DNA of 33,591 nt from Aureococcus anophagefferens (taxonomy: Eukaryota; Sar; Pelagophyceae; Pelagomonadales; Pelagomonadaceae). The stretch's first letter is position 1. Each line of letters begins with the position of its first letter. Of the stretch, positions 1 through 9,676 are shown one piece after another. Position numbers and translations under genes: made by a program. The notes below the pieces were generated by a model, which was not told where the DNA came from, made no database searches, and saw only the letters and a list, made by a program, of their open reading frames with translations. Location: positions 48,322-81,912 of the forward strand of contig NW_008705568.1 of the NCBI RefSeq assembly GCF_000186865.1, in the 5' to 3' direction.

Positions 1-3000
1 CTCGCGGCGGCGACGGCCGCCGCCGCGGGCCCCGCGCTCGCCGCGTGCTGCTGCCGCTGCGCGCGCGACGGCGCCTGGGCCGCCGCGGACCACGCCGCCG
101 AGGCCCTCGAGGCGCTCTGCGCCCTGGAATCCGACGTCGTGGCGTCGCTGAGCGGCCGCGGCGCGGGCCCGCGGCTCGCGCGGCTCGCGACGTCGGTCCT
201 CCAAAACGACGCCGCGCCCGGCGCCGCGCGGCGCCGCGTCGCCGTCGTCTTCGCCCAGATCCTGCGCTTCCGCCGGGCCGCGGGCGCCGACGCGTACCGG
301 GGCAACGACGCGGCGTTCGCGCGGCGCGCGGCCGCGGCGGCGCCGGCGCTCCTGGAGCTCTCCGCCGACGCCGCGGCGGCGCTCCTCCTCGAGCTCTGCC
401 GGTCGTCGAGCCGCAAGGCGCGCGCGTGCCTCGTCGCCGACGGCGCGCTCGGCCCCGCGCTCGCGCGGAGCCTCGCGGCCGCGGCCGCGGCGGACGCGCC
501 CGAGGCTCTGACGCTCGCGCGCGTCGTGGCGCGGCTCGCGGACGACGCGGCGCTCGACGGCGCGTCCTCCGACGACGACGCGGCCGCCGAGCCGCCGGCG
601 GCGCCGCCCCGGTATCCGCCCTGCAGCGACGACGACGACGACGGCCGCGCGGGCTCGTCGAGCGACGAGTTCGACGACGCCCCCGCGGACGACGGCCCGC
701 GGCCGCTGACCTTCGCCCTCACCTTCGAGGGCGGCGGCCCCCACGGCCTGGGCCTCGAGCTCACGGCCGGCGGCCGCCGCGGCGCGTCCGTGGCGCCCGC
801 GGTGCACCGCGCGAACGCCGCGACGGCCCGCCGCGGCGTCAAGAACGGCGACGAGCTCATCGAGGTCAACGGGCGGCGCGTCGAGTACGTCGTCGCGTCC
901 GACGCGGCCCACGGCACGGTGCGCGCGGCCATGCTCGCGGCCTGCGACGTCGTCCGCGACGCGCCCTGGCCGAAGCGGCTCGTCTTCCGCCGGGCGGGAC
1001 AAGGGTGATTCGACGTCGCTTCAACATGAGTGGTCCGCGCGCGCGCGCTCCAAGAAAAGCATCCACGCTTCGAGAGCGCTCCAAGAGATGATCGCTCGTC
1101 CAAAAATCAGCCGAAGCGAGCGGGAAAACGGCCGAGATGGAACCCTTTGAAGCTGGGAAACGTCGCGCCCTGTTCCCGCCCAGGTCTTCTGCCGCTTCGA
1201 GAAGCGGCGGCGGCAGCACACGCAGGAGACCGTGGCCCCGGCGCGGGCGGCGGCGCCGGGCGCCGCGCGCGACGAGCGCAAGGGCTCGGACCCGCCGGAG
1301 GCCGCCGGCGGCGCGGCGGGCGCGCCGCGGCCGCCGCGGCCGCGGCGGCGGCCGACGTCCGCGCGCGACGCGCGGCGCCGCCTGCTCGCCTCCGGCGTCT
1401 TCGCCGCCGTGCTCGAGCTGCTGGAGCGCGGCGCGGCCGACGAGGCCGTGCGCCGCGTCGCGGCCCACGCCGTCGGCGCGTTCCGCGACGACGTCGCCGG
1501 CGGCGACCGCGAGCGCGCGCTCGCGGCCGTCGCGGCGACGGTCGCGCGGGACCACGCGCCCCGGCTCGCCGACGCGGCGGAGGCGGGCAACGACGAGGCC
1601 CTCGAGGACGCGGCCCTGCCCGCCGTGCGCGCCTACGCGGCGCTGCTGCGGCGGCCCGGCGGCGACGGCGGCGACGACGACGACTTCGTCTTCGAGGGCG
1701 GCTTCTTCTGGGGCGAGGCCGCGCGGCGCCGGGCCGCGGCCGTGCGCAGGGTCGCCGTCGACGCCGCGCCCATGGGCTGCACCATGGTCCTGCACACGTG
1801 CGCGGACGAGGCCTGCTGCTGCCGCGTCGACGCCGTCGAGCCCGGAGGGCGCGCGGCCGCCGCGGGCGTCAAGCCGGGCGACGTGCTCCTCGAGGCCAAC
1901 GGCTGCGTGCCCCCGGACGACGACGGCGCGTCGGAGGCGGCGCTCGTCGACTTTTTTCGGGGGTTGACCTATCCCCTCTCGCTGACGTTCGCGCGCGAGG
2001 CGGACGTCGAACGGCCCGCGGAGTGTACCGAAGACGCGGCCCCGCCCGCGGCGGACCACGAGGTGCCCCTGCACACGATCTCGTCGTCGCTGCTCTACTC
2101 GCCGCGGCCCCGCGTCGCCCACGCGGCCGCGGCCGCGCTCGGCTGAGCCGAAATCAACCACTGGTTTGGTGTATTCCAACCAAACTTTGGACCTTTCTAG
2201 CTCGGTCGAATCGAAGTCGATTCGGCTGATTCTTGGACGAATCGATTGCTCTCGTTGAGTTCTTTCCAGAGAGCGAGGCGCTCGTGTCGAACCCGTTTCC
2301 TGAACAATGAAATCGTGCCGACATTTTTTTCCCCCCGCCCAGGCGCTCGGCTTCGCGGCGGCGCTCGACAGCCTCGCGGCGGTCGCGCACGCGCGCGCCA
2401 TGGACGTGCGCACGGCGACGGCCGTGGCCATGACGCCGGCGCTCGTGCAGCGCCTGTCGTCCTGGGCGCCCGACGACGAGCTGCTGGAGACCGTGGACGG
2501 GTTGCCCGCGGGCCTGAGCCGCGACGAGGCCGCGGCGCTTTTGCCGCTCGCGGAGGCGACGGTGAGCGACGGCGTGCCCCTCGCCGACGGGCCCCCGAAG
2601 ATCTTGCAGGACGCACGAGGAAGACGGGACGCCGAGGACTACCCGGCCTACATGCTGCCGCCGGTTTCGCCGGAGTCGCGGCCCTCGGACGGCGCGCGCG
2701 AGTCGACCGACGCCGTGCTCCCGGGCAGCGCGGTCGCGCGGCTGTTGGAGCTCGCGACGCTGGGCCCCGCCGACGACTTCGACGCGGCGAAGAAGCCAAG
2801 AGCGCTCAAGGCGCCGGCGACGCGGGCCGACGCGGAGAAGCGCGCGCGCGAGCTCGCGCGGGACACCGCCGTACGCGTCGCCGCGTTGGAAACGCTCGCG
2901 GCGCTCTGCGGCGGCGGCGGGTGCCGCGACACGGCGGCGCGGGCCTGCGTCGCCGAGCCGGCGAGCTTGGGGCGCGCCGTGGCCCTTTTAGGGGGCGGCC

Positions 3001-6000
3001 GCGGCGGCGCCGTCGCGCGCGCGGCCGCGACGTTCGTCGTCGCCGTCGCCGCCGCGCGCGTCGACGACTGCGGCAAGGCGCTCGTGGACGCGGGCGCGCT
3101 GGGGCCCCTGGCCTGGCTCCTGCGCGCGCCGCCGGACGCGGCGCGCGCGCGGCCGCGGCGCCGGCGGCGCCGCCTCGTGTTGGAGGCGCCCGACGGGTCG
3201 CTCGAGGAGCGCGAGGACGGCGAGGACGGCGACCGGCGGCCGACCTTCGCCGGTTTTTACGAGCCGCGGCACGCGCGGCCCGAGCCGCCGTCGGCGGGCC
3301 TGCGGCGCCACGTCTCCGTCGACGCGGACGCGTGCCGCGCGCTCGCGCTCCGCGCGCTCGCGGCGTTGGCGCCGGCCGCGGCCGAGGGCGCGCCGCTGTC
3401 CCGGGCTTTGGAGGCCGCCGCGGCGGTCCGGCGCTGGTCGACCGTCGACGACGAGCGGTCCCTGGCGCTCGCGGCGCTCGCGGCCTACGCGTCCGCGCCG
3501 ACGTGGCGGGCGCTCGTCGGGCCGGGGCTGTCGGCGCTCGCGGGCGCCGCGGGCGACGGCCTCGCGGCGCGGGCTTTGGCCGCCGTCGCGGCGCGGCCCA
3601 AGGCCGCGGACGCCGTCGCCCGGGCCGGCGGCGTCGAGGCGCTCGTCGCGTGGGTCGCCGCGACGGGCGACGGGAGCGCGTGCGCGGCGCTCGAGACGTG
3701 CTGCGCATCGTCCGAGGCCGCGCGGGCCGCGCTCGCGGCGTGCGGCGAGGATCTCGGCGCCGCGGCGGCGCGGACGTTGCGCGACGCGGGCGACGGCGCG
3801 CTGCTGCGGGCGCTCGCGGCCTGCGCGGCGACGCCCCCGTTGGACGCGGCGTGCGGCCGGCTGCTCGCCGGCGCGCCCGACGCGGTCGCGGGCCTCGTCG
3901 CCGCGGGCGACGCCGCGGCCGTCGCGGCGGCGGACCGCGGCGGCGGCGCGGGCGACTGCGACGCGTTCTGGGCCGCGCTGGCGGCGCGCGGGGCGCTCGG
4001 GCCGCTGCTCGCGAGGTCGCGGTCCGCGGGATGCCGGCGCCGCGCCGCGGACGCGCTGCGGACGCGCCTGGACGACGACGAGACCGCGGACGTCGCCGTC
4101 GACGGCGCGTCGCTCGAGGGCCTCTTCGACGCGGCGGCGACGAGCGGCGCGGCCGTCGGGGCGCTGGCGGGTTTGGCGCGCCGCGGCGTCGTCGACGAGC
4201 GGTCGCCCGCGCTCGTCGCGGCGGTGACGGCCGCGCTCGCGTCCGACGACGCCGGCGCCGTCGACGCCGCGGCGGCCTTCTGCGCGGCGTCGCCCCTCGC
4301 GGCGACGGCGGCGGACCTGGCGCGGGCCCACGGGTGCGTCGCGGCCGACGCGATCGCCGCCGCGGCGTCGTGCGCCGGCGCGGCCGCGGCGGCCGCGGCG
4401 CCCGCCCTCGTCGTCCGCTCCGTGCTCGCGCTCGCCCCGGCGGCGCGGCGCGCGTTCGCCGAGGCCGACGCCCTCGAGGCGCTCGTCGCGGGGCCCCTCC
4501 GCGACGTCGCGCTCGGAGCAGAGAGCGAAATTCCCAACTTCAAAGGCTCCTATCTCGGCCGTTTTCCACTCGTTTTGGCTGATTTTTGGACGAGCGATCA
4601 TCTCTTGGAACGGCCTCGACGCGTGGATGCTTGTTCCGGAACGCGCGCGCGCGGAATACTCAAGTTGAAGCGAACTTGAATCTCTCTTTTCCTGCCCAGG
4701 TCGCGCTCGGAGCGTTCGCGGCGCTGTCGCTCGCGCGGGGGGCGCCGGCGGACGACGTCCGCGGCCGCTCCGCCGTGCGCGACGCGGCGCTCCGCGCGCT
4801 CCGGGACGCGCCGACGCCGGCGGCCGCGCAGCTCGCCGTCGCCTTCGCGTCCGGCGACGCGCCGGGGCTCGGCGAAGCGGTCGTCGCGGCGTTCGACAGG
4901 GCGGTGCCGGACGTCGACGCGGTAAACGCGGACCCGGCGCTCGTCGAGGCTCTGGCGGACGCGGCCTTCGAGCTCGCAGTCCGCGGTGGCGTCGCCGACG
5001 GCAGCGAGGTCGCCGAAGGCCTCGCCGCCGCGCTCCGGAACGCGCTCGAGGTGCGCGTCGCGTCGTGGGCGGCCGCGCGGGCCTACGCGGAGCTCTGGCA
5101 TCGCGACCCTCTCACGAACGCCACCCTCTTCGTGAACTACGCGCTCTGCTACGCGTACGGCAGCGACTTTGGCGAGTCCCGCGACTTTGGCGAGTCCAGC
5201 GTCGCCGCGCTGATGTTGACCGCCCTCGCGCGGACGCTCGCCGCCGACGACGACGCGCTCGAGCGCGCGCGGCGCGCCTTTGAGAACGACAGGGACGACG
5301 ACCGTCAGCTCGGTACGCTCCACGGGCTTCGCCGCCTGGACGCGGAGCGCAGCGGCGGCGGCGGCTTCGCGGGCGTCGCGGGCTCGCGCGGGCGCGACTG
5401 CGCGTACGCGGCGGCGAAGCTCCTCGACGTGCTGGAGAGCGACGGCCGGCGCCAGTACTACTGCCGGGCCCTCGACCGCTCCGCCGAGGAGGAGGAGGCG
5501 GCGGCGGAGGAGGAGGCCGAGGACGCGTCGGCGCCCGCGGACGTCGCCGACGTCGAGGACGACGCGCCCGTCGAGGACGGGGACGACGCCGACGCGCCCG
5601 CGGGCGACGACGAGGCGGCGGCGCCCCGCGCGGCCGTGCCCGTCGACGTCCCCGAGGGCGCGGCGGAGGAGGACTTCGACGACGGCGAGGACGAGGAGGA
5701 GGACGACGACGAGGAGCCGCCGCCGCGGGCCGTCGAAGCGGAGGAGGACGACGACTTCGACGAGCAGGACGCGGACCTGCAGGCGGCGCTGGCGCTCAGC
5801 TGCCAGTCGCTCGTCGCCGACGAGCAGCGCCGCCGCGAGGCCGCCGAGGAGGAGGAGGCCGTCGAGCGCGCGCGCCGGCTGTCCGAGGAGCCGGAGCCGG
5901 AGTCCGAGTCGGACTACGACGACGACCCGGCGCCCGAGCCGGCGCCCGAGCCGGAGCCGGCGCCCGAGCCGGAGCCGGCGCCGCCGTCGGACGACGACGA

Positions 6001-6505
6001 GCCGGAGCTGCGCCGCGCGCCGCCGGCGCCGCGCCTCGAGTCGCCGCCGCCGTCGCCGCCGCCGTCGCCGCCGCCGGCCTTCGAGGCCGTCGTCGACGCG
6101 CCGCCGGTCGACGCGCCGCCGGTCGACGCGCCGCCGGCCGCCGAAGCGCCGGTCGCCGAGCCGATCGCCGAACCGGCCGCGCCGCCGCCGCCGGTCGCCG
6201 AGCCGGTCGCCGAACCGGCCGCGCCGCCGCCGCCAGCCGCGCCGCCGGCCGCGCCGCTGCCGCCGCCGGAGCCCTCGGACGCGGACCTCGAGCGCGCTCT
6301 GCGGTTCTCGACGACGGACGCGCCGCCGCGGCTCGACCTCCTCGACGACGCGCCCACGCCGGCGGCGCCCCCCCCGGCGCCGCCGGCCTACGACGAGCTC
6401 CCGTCCTACGACGACCTCGCGGCGCCGCCTGCGGCGGCCGCGGCGCCGCCCGAGCCGGCGCCGCCGCCGCCCGCGCCGCGGGGGAACGCGATCCGCCTCT
6501 TTTAA
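1..6505 (+). CDS. Giant PDZ / helical-repeat / UIM protein, 3' part, four exons
   Basis: The gene is open to the left edge, so its start is missing. Exons are 1-981, 1184-2134, 2343-4505 and 4700-6505, all joined in phase 0. Together they give 1,966 residues in one frame. Visible parts are: an Ala/Leu-rich helical region that looks armadillo-like; an acidic spacer; a PDZ-like domain at about residues 233-335, crossing the first intron (GLGLEL, then KNGDELIEVNGRRVEYV); a second PDZ-like domain at about 512-600 (AGVKPGDVLLEANG); about 900 residues of Ala-rich helices; an acidic tract; two ubiquitin-interacting-motif-like helices near 1721 (DADLQAALALSCQS) and 1889 (DADLERALRFS); a Pro-rich tail; and the end GNAIRLF. 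PDZ domains bind C-terminal peptides and UIMs bind ubiquitin, so an adaptor role is inferred. All three introns are introners. The frame closes perfectly across each, which supports the model strongly; the domain names are less certain. Confidence 0.8.
982..1183 (-). mobile_element. Introner 1: intron made by a transposon in antisense orientation
   Basis: This intron sits in the PDZ/UIM gene. The 8-bp target duplications are GTCTTCCG (982-989) and GTCTTCTG (1184-1191), one mismatch apart. The element ends are inverted: CCGGGCGGGACAAGGG on the left against the complement of the right end CCCTGTTCCCGCCCAG. The family core CGGCTGATTTTTGGACGA lies on the minus strand, opposite to the host gene. 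Splicing from the GT of the first duplication to the CAG at the right end restores the frame exactly (phase 0). Confidence 0.9.
2135..2342 (+). mobile_element. Introner 2: diverged subfamily, GC-AG intron
   Basis: The target duplication GCGCTCGG occurs at 2135-2142 and again at 2343-2350. The intron starts at the GC of the first copy and ends CCCAG at 2342, in phase 0. Joining 2134 to 2343 links two long coding exons. The sequence is mostly unlike the other copies and more AT-rich, but keeps the core CGGCTGATTCTTGGACGA and inverted CTGAGC/CTGGGC ends. It is either an old or a distinct subfamily. Confidence 0.8.
4506..4699 (+). mobile_element. Introner 3: copy with altered left end
   Basis: This is a sense-orientation copy inside the PDZ/UIM gene, spliced GT (4506) to CAG (4699) in phase 0. 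The flanking direct repeat is 14 bp (GTCGCGCTCGGAGC at 4506 and 4700) rather than 8. The usual left end CAGGGCAGGAAA is absent, and the element joins the repeat directly at AGAGAGCGAAAT. The right end with the 3' splice site is intact, so the intron should still splice. Confidence 0.85.
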
Positions 6506-6535
6506 CTTCAAAGGTGGTAACATATCCCGCCGTTA
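6503..6535 (+). repeat. Introner-like fragment between two convergent stop codons
   Basis: The 27-bp gap between the stops of two convergent genes, with both stops, reads like the inner left part of an introner. AACTTCAAAGG matches exactly, then CATATC matches, then a near match to TCGGCCGTT follows. The TAA at 6503-6505 and the minus-strand stop at 6533-6535 both lie in it. It is short, so chance resemblance is possible. Confidence 0.35.
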
Positions 6536-7670
6536 GTGGTGCACGCGGTGGTCGTCGTGGACCTTGTGGCGGTAGAAGACGGCGAACATGGTGTGGTAGC
6601 CGTCCAGCTTCAGGTGGAGTGCGTAGTCGAGAGCGGATAAACCGTGGTGATTCCGCATCTTCGCCTGGAAGACCTGGGCAGGAAAAGAGTGATTCAACGT
6701 CGCTTCGGCGTGGGCGTTCCGAGCGCGCGCGTTCCGAAAAAGCATCCACGCGTCGAGACCGCTCCGAGAGATGATCGCTCGTCCAAAAATCAGCCGACGA
6801 GTGGAAAACGGCCGAGATAGGAGCCTTTGAAGTTGGGAATTTCGCACCCTTTCCTGCCCTGTGGAAAACCCGAAACGCCTTCGACGGCGCGTGCGTGAGG
6901 ATGAGGTCGACGGCCTTGGCCCTCTTGTGCGACGCGAACCAGAGCGCCATCGTCGAGCCGTCGTCCTCGAGCATCGTGAAGTCCTTGCGCTCGAGCGCGG
7001 CCAGCGCCGCGGCGAAGCGCTGCTCCTTCGCGTCGTCGTCGAGGGGCACGAGCGCGCAGAGGTGCGCCCAGGCGACGCCGACCGCGGGCTCCTTGGCGCG
7101 GAAGCGGTGCTGATGCGCGAGGAGCGCGCGCTCCTCGTGCGCGGCGACCTCCTTGAGATGCTCGTAGGCGTGCTCCTCGTAGCCGGCGACCTCCTTCAAA
7201 TGCTCGTAGGCGACGCGCGCCTGCCCGTCGAGCATCTTGTGCATCCATTTCGTCGGCGACTCGTCGTGGCGCGCGCGCGCCTCGTGCGTTTTGCGGTGCG
7301 CGGGCGCTTTGTGCGCCGCGTGGGTGGGCGCGGCGGGCGCCGCCTCGTCGTGGCGCGCGGGCGCCGCCGCGCCGCCCGCGAGCGCGACCTCCTCGACGAC
7401 GGGCGCGGGGGCCGGCGCGGCCGCCGCCGAGTCCGCCGGGCGGTGCTTGGGGGACTTGCGCTTCCCGTGGGCCTTCTTCGGGGCGTGGTGCGCCTTGTGT
7501 GTGTGGTGGTCGTGGCGCACGCAGTGGGCCTCGTCGAGCTCGACCTCGTCGTCGTCCTCGAGCCACGCGTACTTCGTCGGCTCGTCGTCGTCCTCCGCCG
7601 TGCAGCAGCCCCCGGCCTCGAGGAAGAAGCCCGTGCAGCCCGCCAAGGCACTGGCCATGGGCAGCCTCAC
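6533..7670 (-). CDS. His-rich acidic protein with ankyrin-like C-terminus
   Basis: Two exons, 7670-6870 and 6673-6533, join in phase 0 through an introner and give 313 residues. The N-terminus is acidic (AEDDDEPTKYAWLEDDDE). Next come a His/Lys-rich stretch, an Ala/Pro linker, and a near-exact duplicated heptad-like unit (YEHLKEVA twice). The end (DGSTMALWFASHKRAKAVDL, then HHGLSALDYALHLKLDGY) has the turn-helix-helix look of ankyrin repeats and spans the intron. A start at 7658 (MASALAG) is equally possible. It shares a 79-bp divergent spacer with the hydrolase at 7750. I do not recognise a named family, so function is unknown; protein binding is the only reasonable guess. Confidence 0.75.
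6674..6869 (-). mobile_element. Introner 4, in the His-rich minus-strand gene
   Basis: The element reads in the same sense as its host, on the minus strand. The duplications are GTTTTCCA (6869-6862) and GTCTTCCA (6673-6666), one mismatch apart. The left end CAGGGCAGGAAAGGG is inverted relative to the right end CTTTTCCTGCCCAG. Splicing GT at 6869 to CAG at 6674 keeps phase 0 and restores the ankyrin-like sequence. Confidence 0.9.
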
Positions 7671-7749
7671 CCTCGCACGCCCCGAAGAAAGCGCGCTTCT
7701 TCACCATGAGAAAACGTTGGCGTTCAAGGACGACTTTTGTCCAAGAAGC

Positions 7750-8955
7750 ATGGTCCTCCGAAAGGCGGCCCTCGTCGCGGCGCTGGCGGCGACGGCCGGC
7801 GCCTGGTCCTGCAACGACGCCGGCGCGGAGACGTTGATGACGCTCACCTCCCTGCAGGCGACGGACGCCGGGGCCGTGTGTAACGACGGCACTCCAGCGG
7901 CTTATTATTTTGCCCCGGGCAGCCCCTCGTCGAAGACCTTCCTCGTCTACCTGAGCGGCGGCGGCCAGTGCTACGATGCGGCGTCCTGCGCCGGCCGGGG
8001 CGACGGGAGCCTGTACCCGCACCACAACTGTTCGACGTCCGACGCGTCGAAGCCGTGCTTCCTGTCGTCGAAGGACTACGGCGCGACGTGCAACAAGACG
8101 GGCATCTTCTCCGAGGACCCGGCGGCGAACCGGCCGCTGCACGGCGCGCACAAGGCCTACGTGCCCTACTGCAGCTCCGACGCGCACATGGGCGACGGCG
8201 AAAAGTTCGGGCTCCAGTTCCGCGGGCGGCGGATTGTCGACGCCGTGCTCGCGGACCTCGCGGCGCACAAAGGCCTCGGCGACGCGGACCTCGTCGTCTT
8301 CGGAGGCGGGTCCGCGGGCGGCCGCGGCGCCATGGTCCACCTCGACCGCGCCGCGGCGACGCTCAAGGCCGCGGGCGCCGGGGCCGTCGTCGGCTTCCTC
8401 GACTCGCCCTACTACGTCGACGTCGCGCCCTACCCGCCGGCCCACTTCGTGGGCTTCTTGACGGAGATGGAGGACGCCTACGAGAACTTCGACACGTCCG
8501 GCGTCGTCGACGCGGCGTGCGAAGAAGCGTTTCCGGACGCGCCGTGGAAGTGCACCTTCGGCGAGTACCGCATGCCCTTCCTCAAGACGCCCTACCTCCT
8601 CGTCGCGTCCCAGTTCGACGGCTGGCAGATCTCCAACAGCATCCTGGGCTACAACGGCATCGTCGCCGACCCCGTGCTCGACGCGAACGAGACCGCGTAC
8701 GCTGACGCGCTCGCGGACACGACGCGGGGCCTCGTCGCCGCGCTCCCGGCGAAGCAAGTCTCGGACCCGAAGTCGTCCGTCTTCTCCATCGCGTGCTACA
8801 GCCACCACGCGTCGGAGAAGGCCAAGTTCGCCGACGAGCGCGCGCTCGACTCCAACGCGTCCCAGGCCGACGCGCTCTTCATGTTTCTCCAGCCGTCCGT
8901 GACCACGAGCCTCAAGTACGTCGACGGCGGCGCGGGCGGCTTCGCGACGTGCTAG
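7750..8955 (+). CDS. Secreted Notum / pectin acetylesterase-family hydrolase
   Basis: The protein has 401 residues. A signal peptide is visible (RKAALVAALAATAGAWS). The body follows the pectin acetylesterase/Notum alpha/beta-hydrolase family: an early VYLSGGGQCYD strand-loop (oxyanion-hole region), the nucleophile elbow FGGGSAGG with Ser188, an acid in VASQFDGW (Asp290) and the histidine in ACYSHHA (His352), in family order. Paired cysteines and NCS/NET glycosylation sites fit secretion. Known members remove O-acetyl groups from pectin or palmitoleate from Wnt. The substrate here is unknown; an algal wall or environmental polysaccharide is an inference. No introns are evident. The start at 7750 is chosen because the signal peptide begins there; upstream open frame is antisense to the neighbouring gene. 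Confidence 0.88.
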   Translation: MVLRKAALVAALAATAGAWSCNDAGAETLMTLTSLQATDAGAVCNDGTPAAYYFAPGSPSSKTFLVYLSGGGQCYDAASCAGRGDGSLYPHHNCSTSDASKPCFLSSKDYGATCNKTGIFSEDPAANRPLHGAHKAYVPYCSSDAHMGDGEKFGLQFRGRRIVDAVLADLAAHKGLGDADLVVFGGGSAGGRGAMVHLDRAAATLKAAGAGAVVGFLDSPYYVDVAPYPPAHFVGFLTEMEDAYENFDTSGVVDAACEEAFPDAPWKCTFGEYRMPFLKTPYLLVASQFDGWQISNSILGYNGIVADPVLDANETAYADALADTTRGLVAALPAKQVSDPKSSVFSIACYSHHASEKAKFADERALDSNASQADALFMFLQPSVTTSLKYVDGGAGGFATC

Positions 8956-9194
8956 GGCTCTCGAAGAAAGGGGGTTGCTGGTCAATATAGTGCATGTTTA
9001 CGTCAAGTTGAAGCCTTGAACTTCCAGACCGAGCTCTGGACAAGCTGTGCGCCTGGGATCGCCCCAGAACGCGCGCTGCTGCGGACTCCGCGAAGCGCAC
9101 GATCCGCGCCGAGGCAACTGCAGTCTGCGTCTCATCGAACGCGCATCAATTCGTGCAACAAGTCGTGCATTAAGTCCGCTCGAAAACTGGCGGC

Positions 9195-9603
9195 ATGCGG
9201 CTCGTCGTCTTCCTCGGCGCCCTCGGCGCCGGCTCGTCGCTCAGGCTCACGAATCCTCCGCCGCCGCGCCGCGCCGCGCTGGCGCGCGGCGTGCTCGCGA
9301 TCGCCGGCGCCGCCCTCGTCGCGCCGACGGTCGCGCCGCGGCCGGCCGCGGCCGCGCCGGTGCCCGACGGATGCGTCTGGAAAGGCGACGGGGAGTACCC
9401 CGGCAGAGCGTCCGGCATGCCCGTCAAGGAGATGAACAAGAATCTCGACTGTGCGTCGCTTCCGTGCCCGCGCGACGCGTCCCACGCGCCCGCGCGCAGG
9501 CAACGAGGGCTTCGTCAAGGGCTTCACGGCGTCGGAGCTCGTCTTCACGCCGGCCGTCCTCGGCCTCGCCGCCGTCCTCGCGCGCGTCCAAGGAAAAGAC
9601 TAA
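9195..9603 (+). CDS. Small protein with probable thylakoid-targeting presequence
   Basis: Two exons, 9195-9450 and 9500-9603, are joined across a 49-nt GT-AG intron (GTGCGT to GCGCAG) and encode 119 residues. The N-terminus looks tripartite. A signal peptide (LVVFLGALGAGSS) is followed by a basic Pro-rich transit-like stretch with two arginines (PPPPRRAALARG). A second hydrophobic segment then ends in an AxA-type site (RPAAAA). This layout is expected for thylakoid lumen or membrane proteins of complex plastids. The short mature part (from PVPDGCVWKGDG) ends in a hydrophobic helix (FTPAVLGLAAVLA). I do not recognise the family. The spliced reading is preferred because the unspliced frame becomes Arg-rich nonsense after LDC. 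Confidence 0.65.
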
Positions 9604-9627
9604 TTCGGGACCCCCCGGAGCCGGCTC

Positions 9628-9670
9628 TCGGGCGGCGCCCGGCGACCGTGTCGCCGCGCGCCGCCGTCAT
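9628..9670 (-). promoter_or_regulatory. SECIS-like stem-loop candidate behind the TGA-containing gene
   Basis: On the minus strand, seven nucleotides after the stop codon at 9679-9677, ATGA (9670-9667) opens a nearly perfect 16-bp GC-rich stem. The loop is about 5 nt and the stem closes with GA at 9629-9628. ATGA and GA are the core-quartet features of eukaryotic SECIS elements. The expected unpaired AA (or CC) in the apical part is not obvious and the stem is longer than usual, so this may only be a GC-rich hairpin. Confidence 0.3.
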
Positions 9671-9676
9671 CGCGGG

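Noticed and set aside
2246..4582. Long Arg-rich open frames on other frames and strands (for example 2246-4582 +, 22404-24914 +, 22660-24921 -)
   Set aside because: They are shadows of real exons in about 70% GC DNA, with Arg/Gly/Ala/Pro composition and no domains, whereas the chosen frames carry recognisable families.
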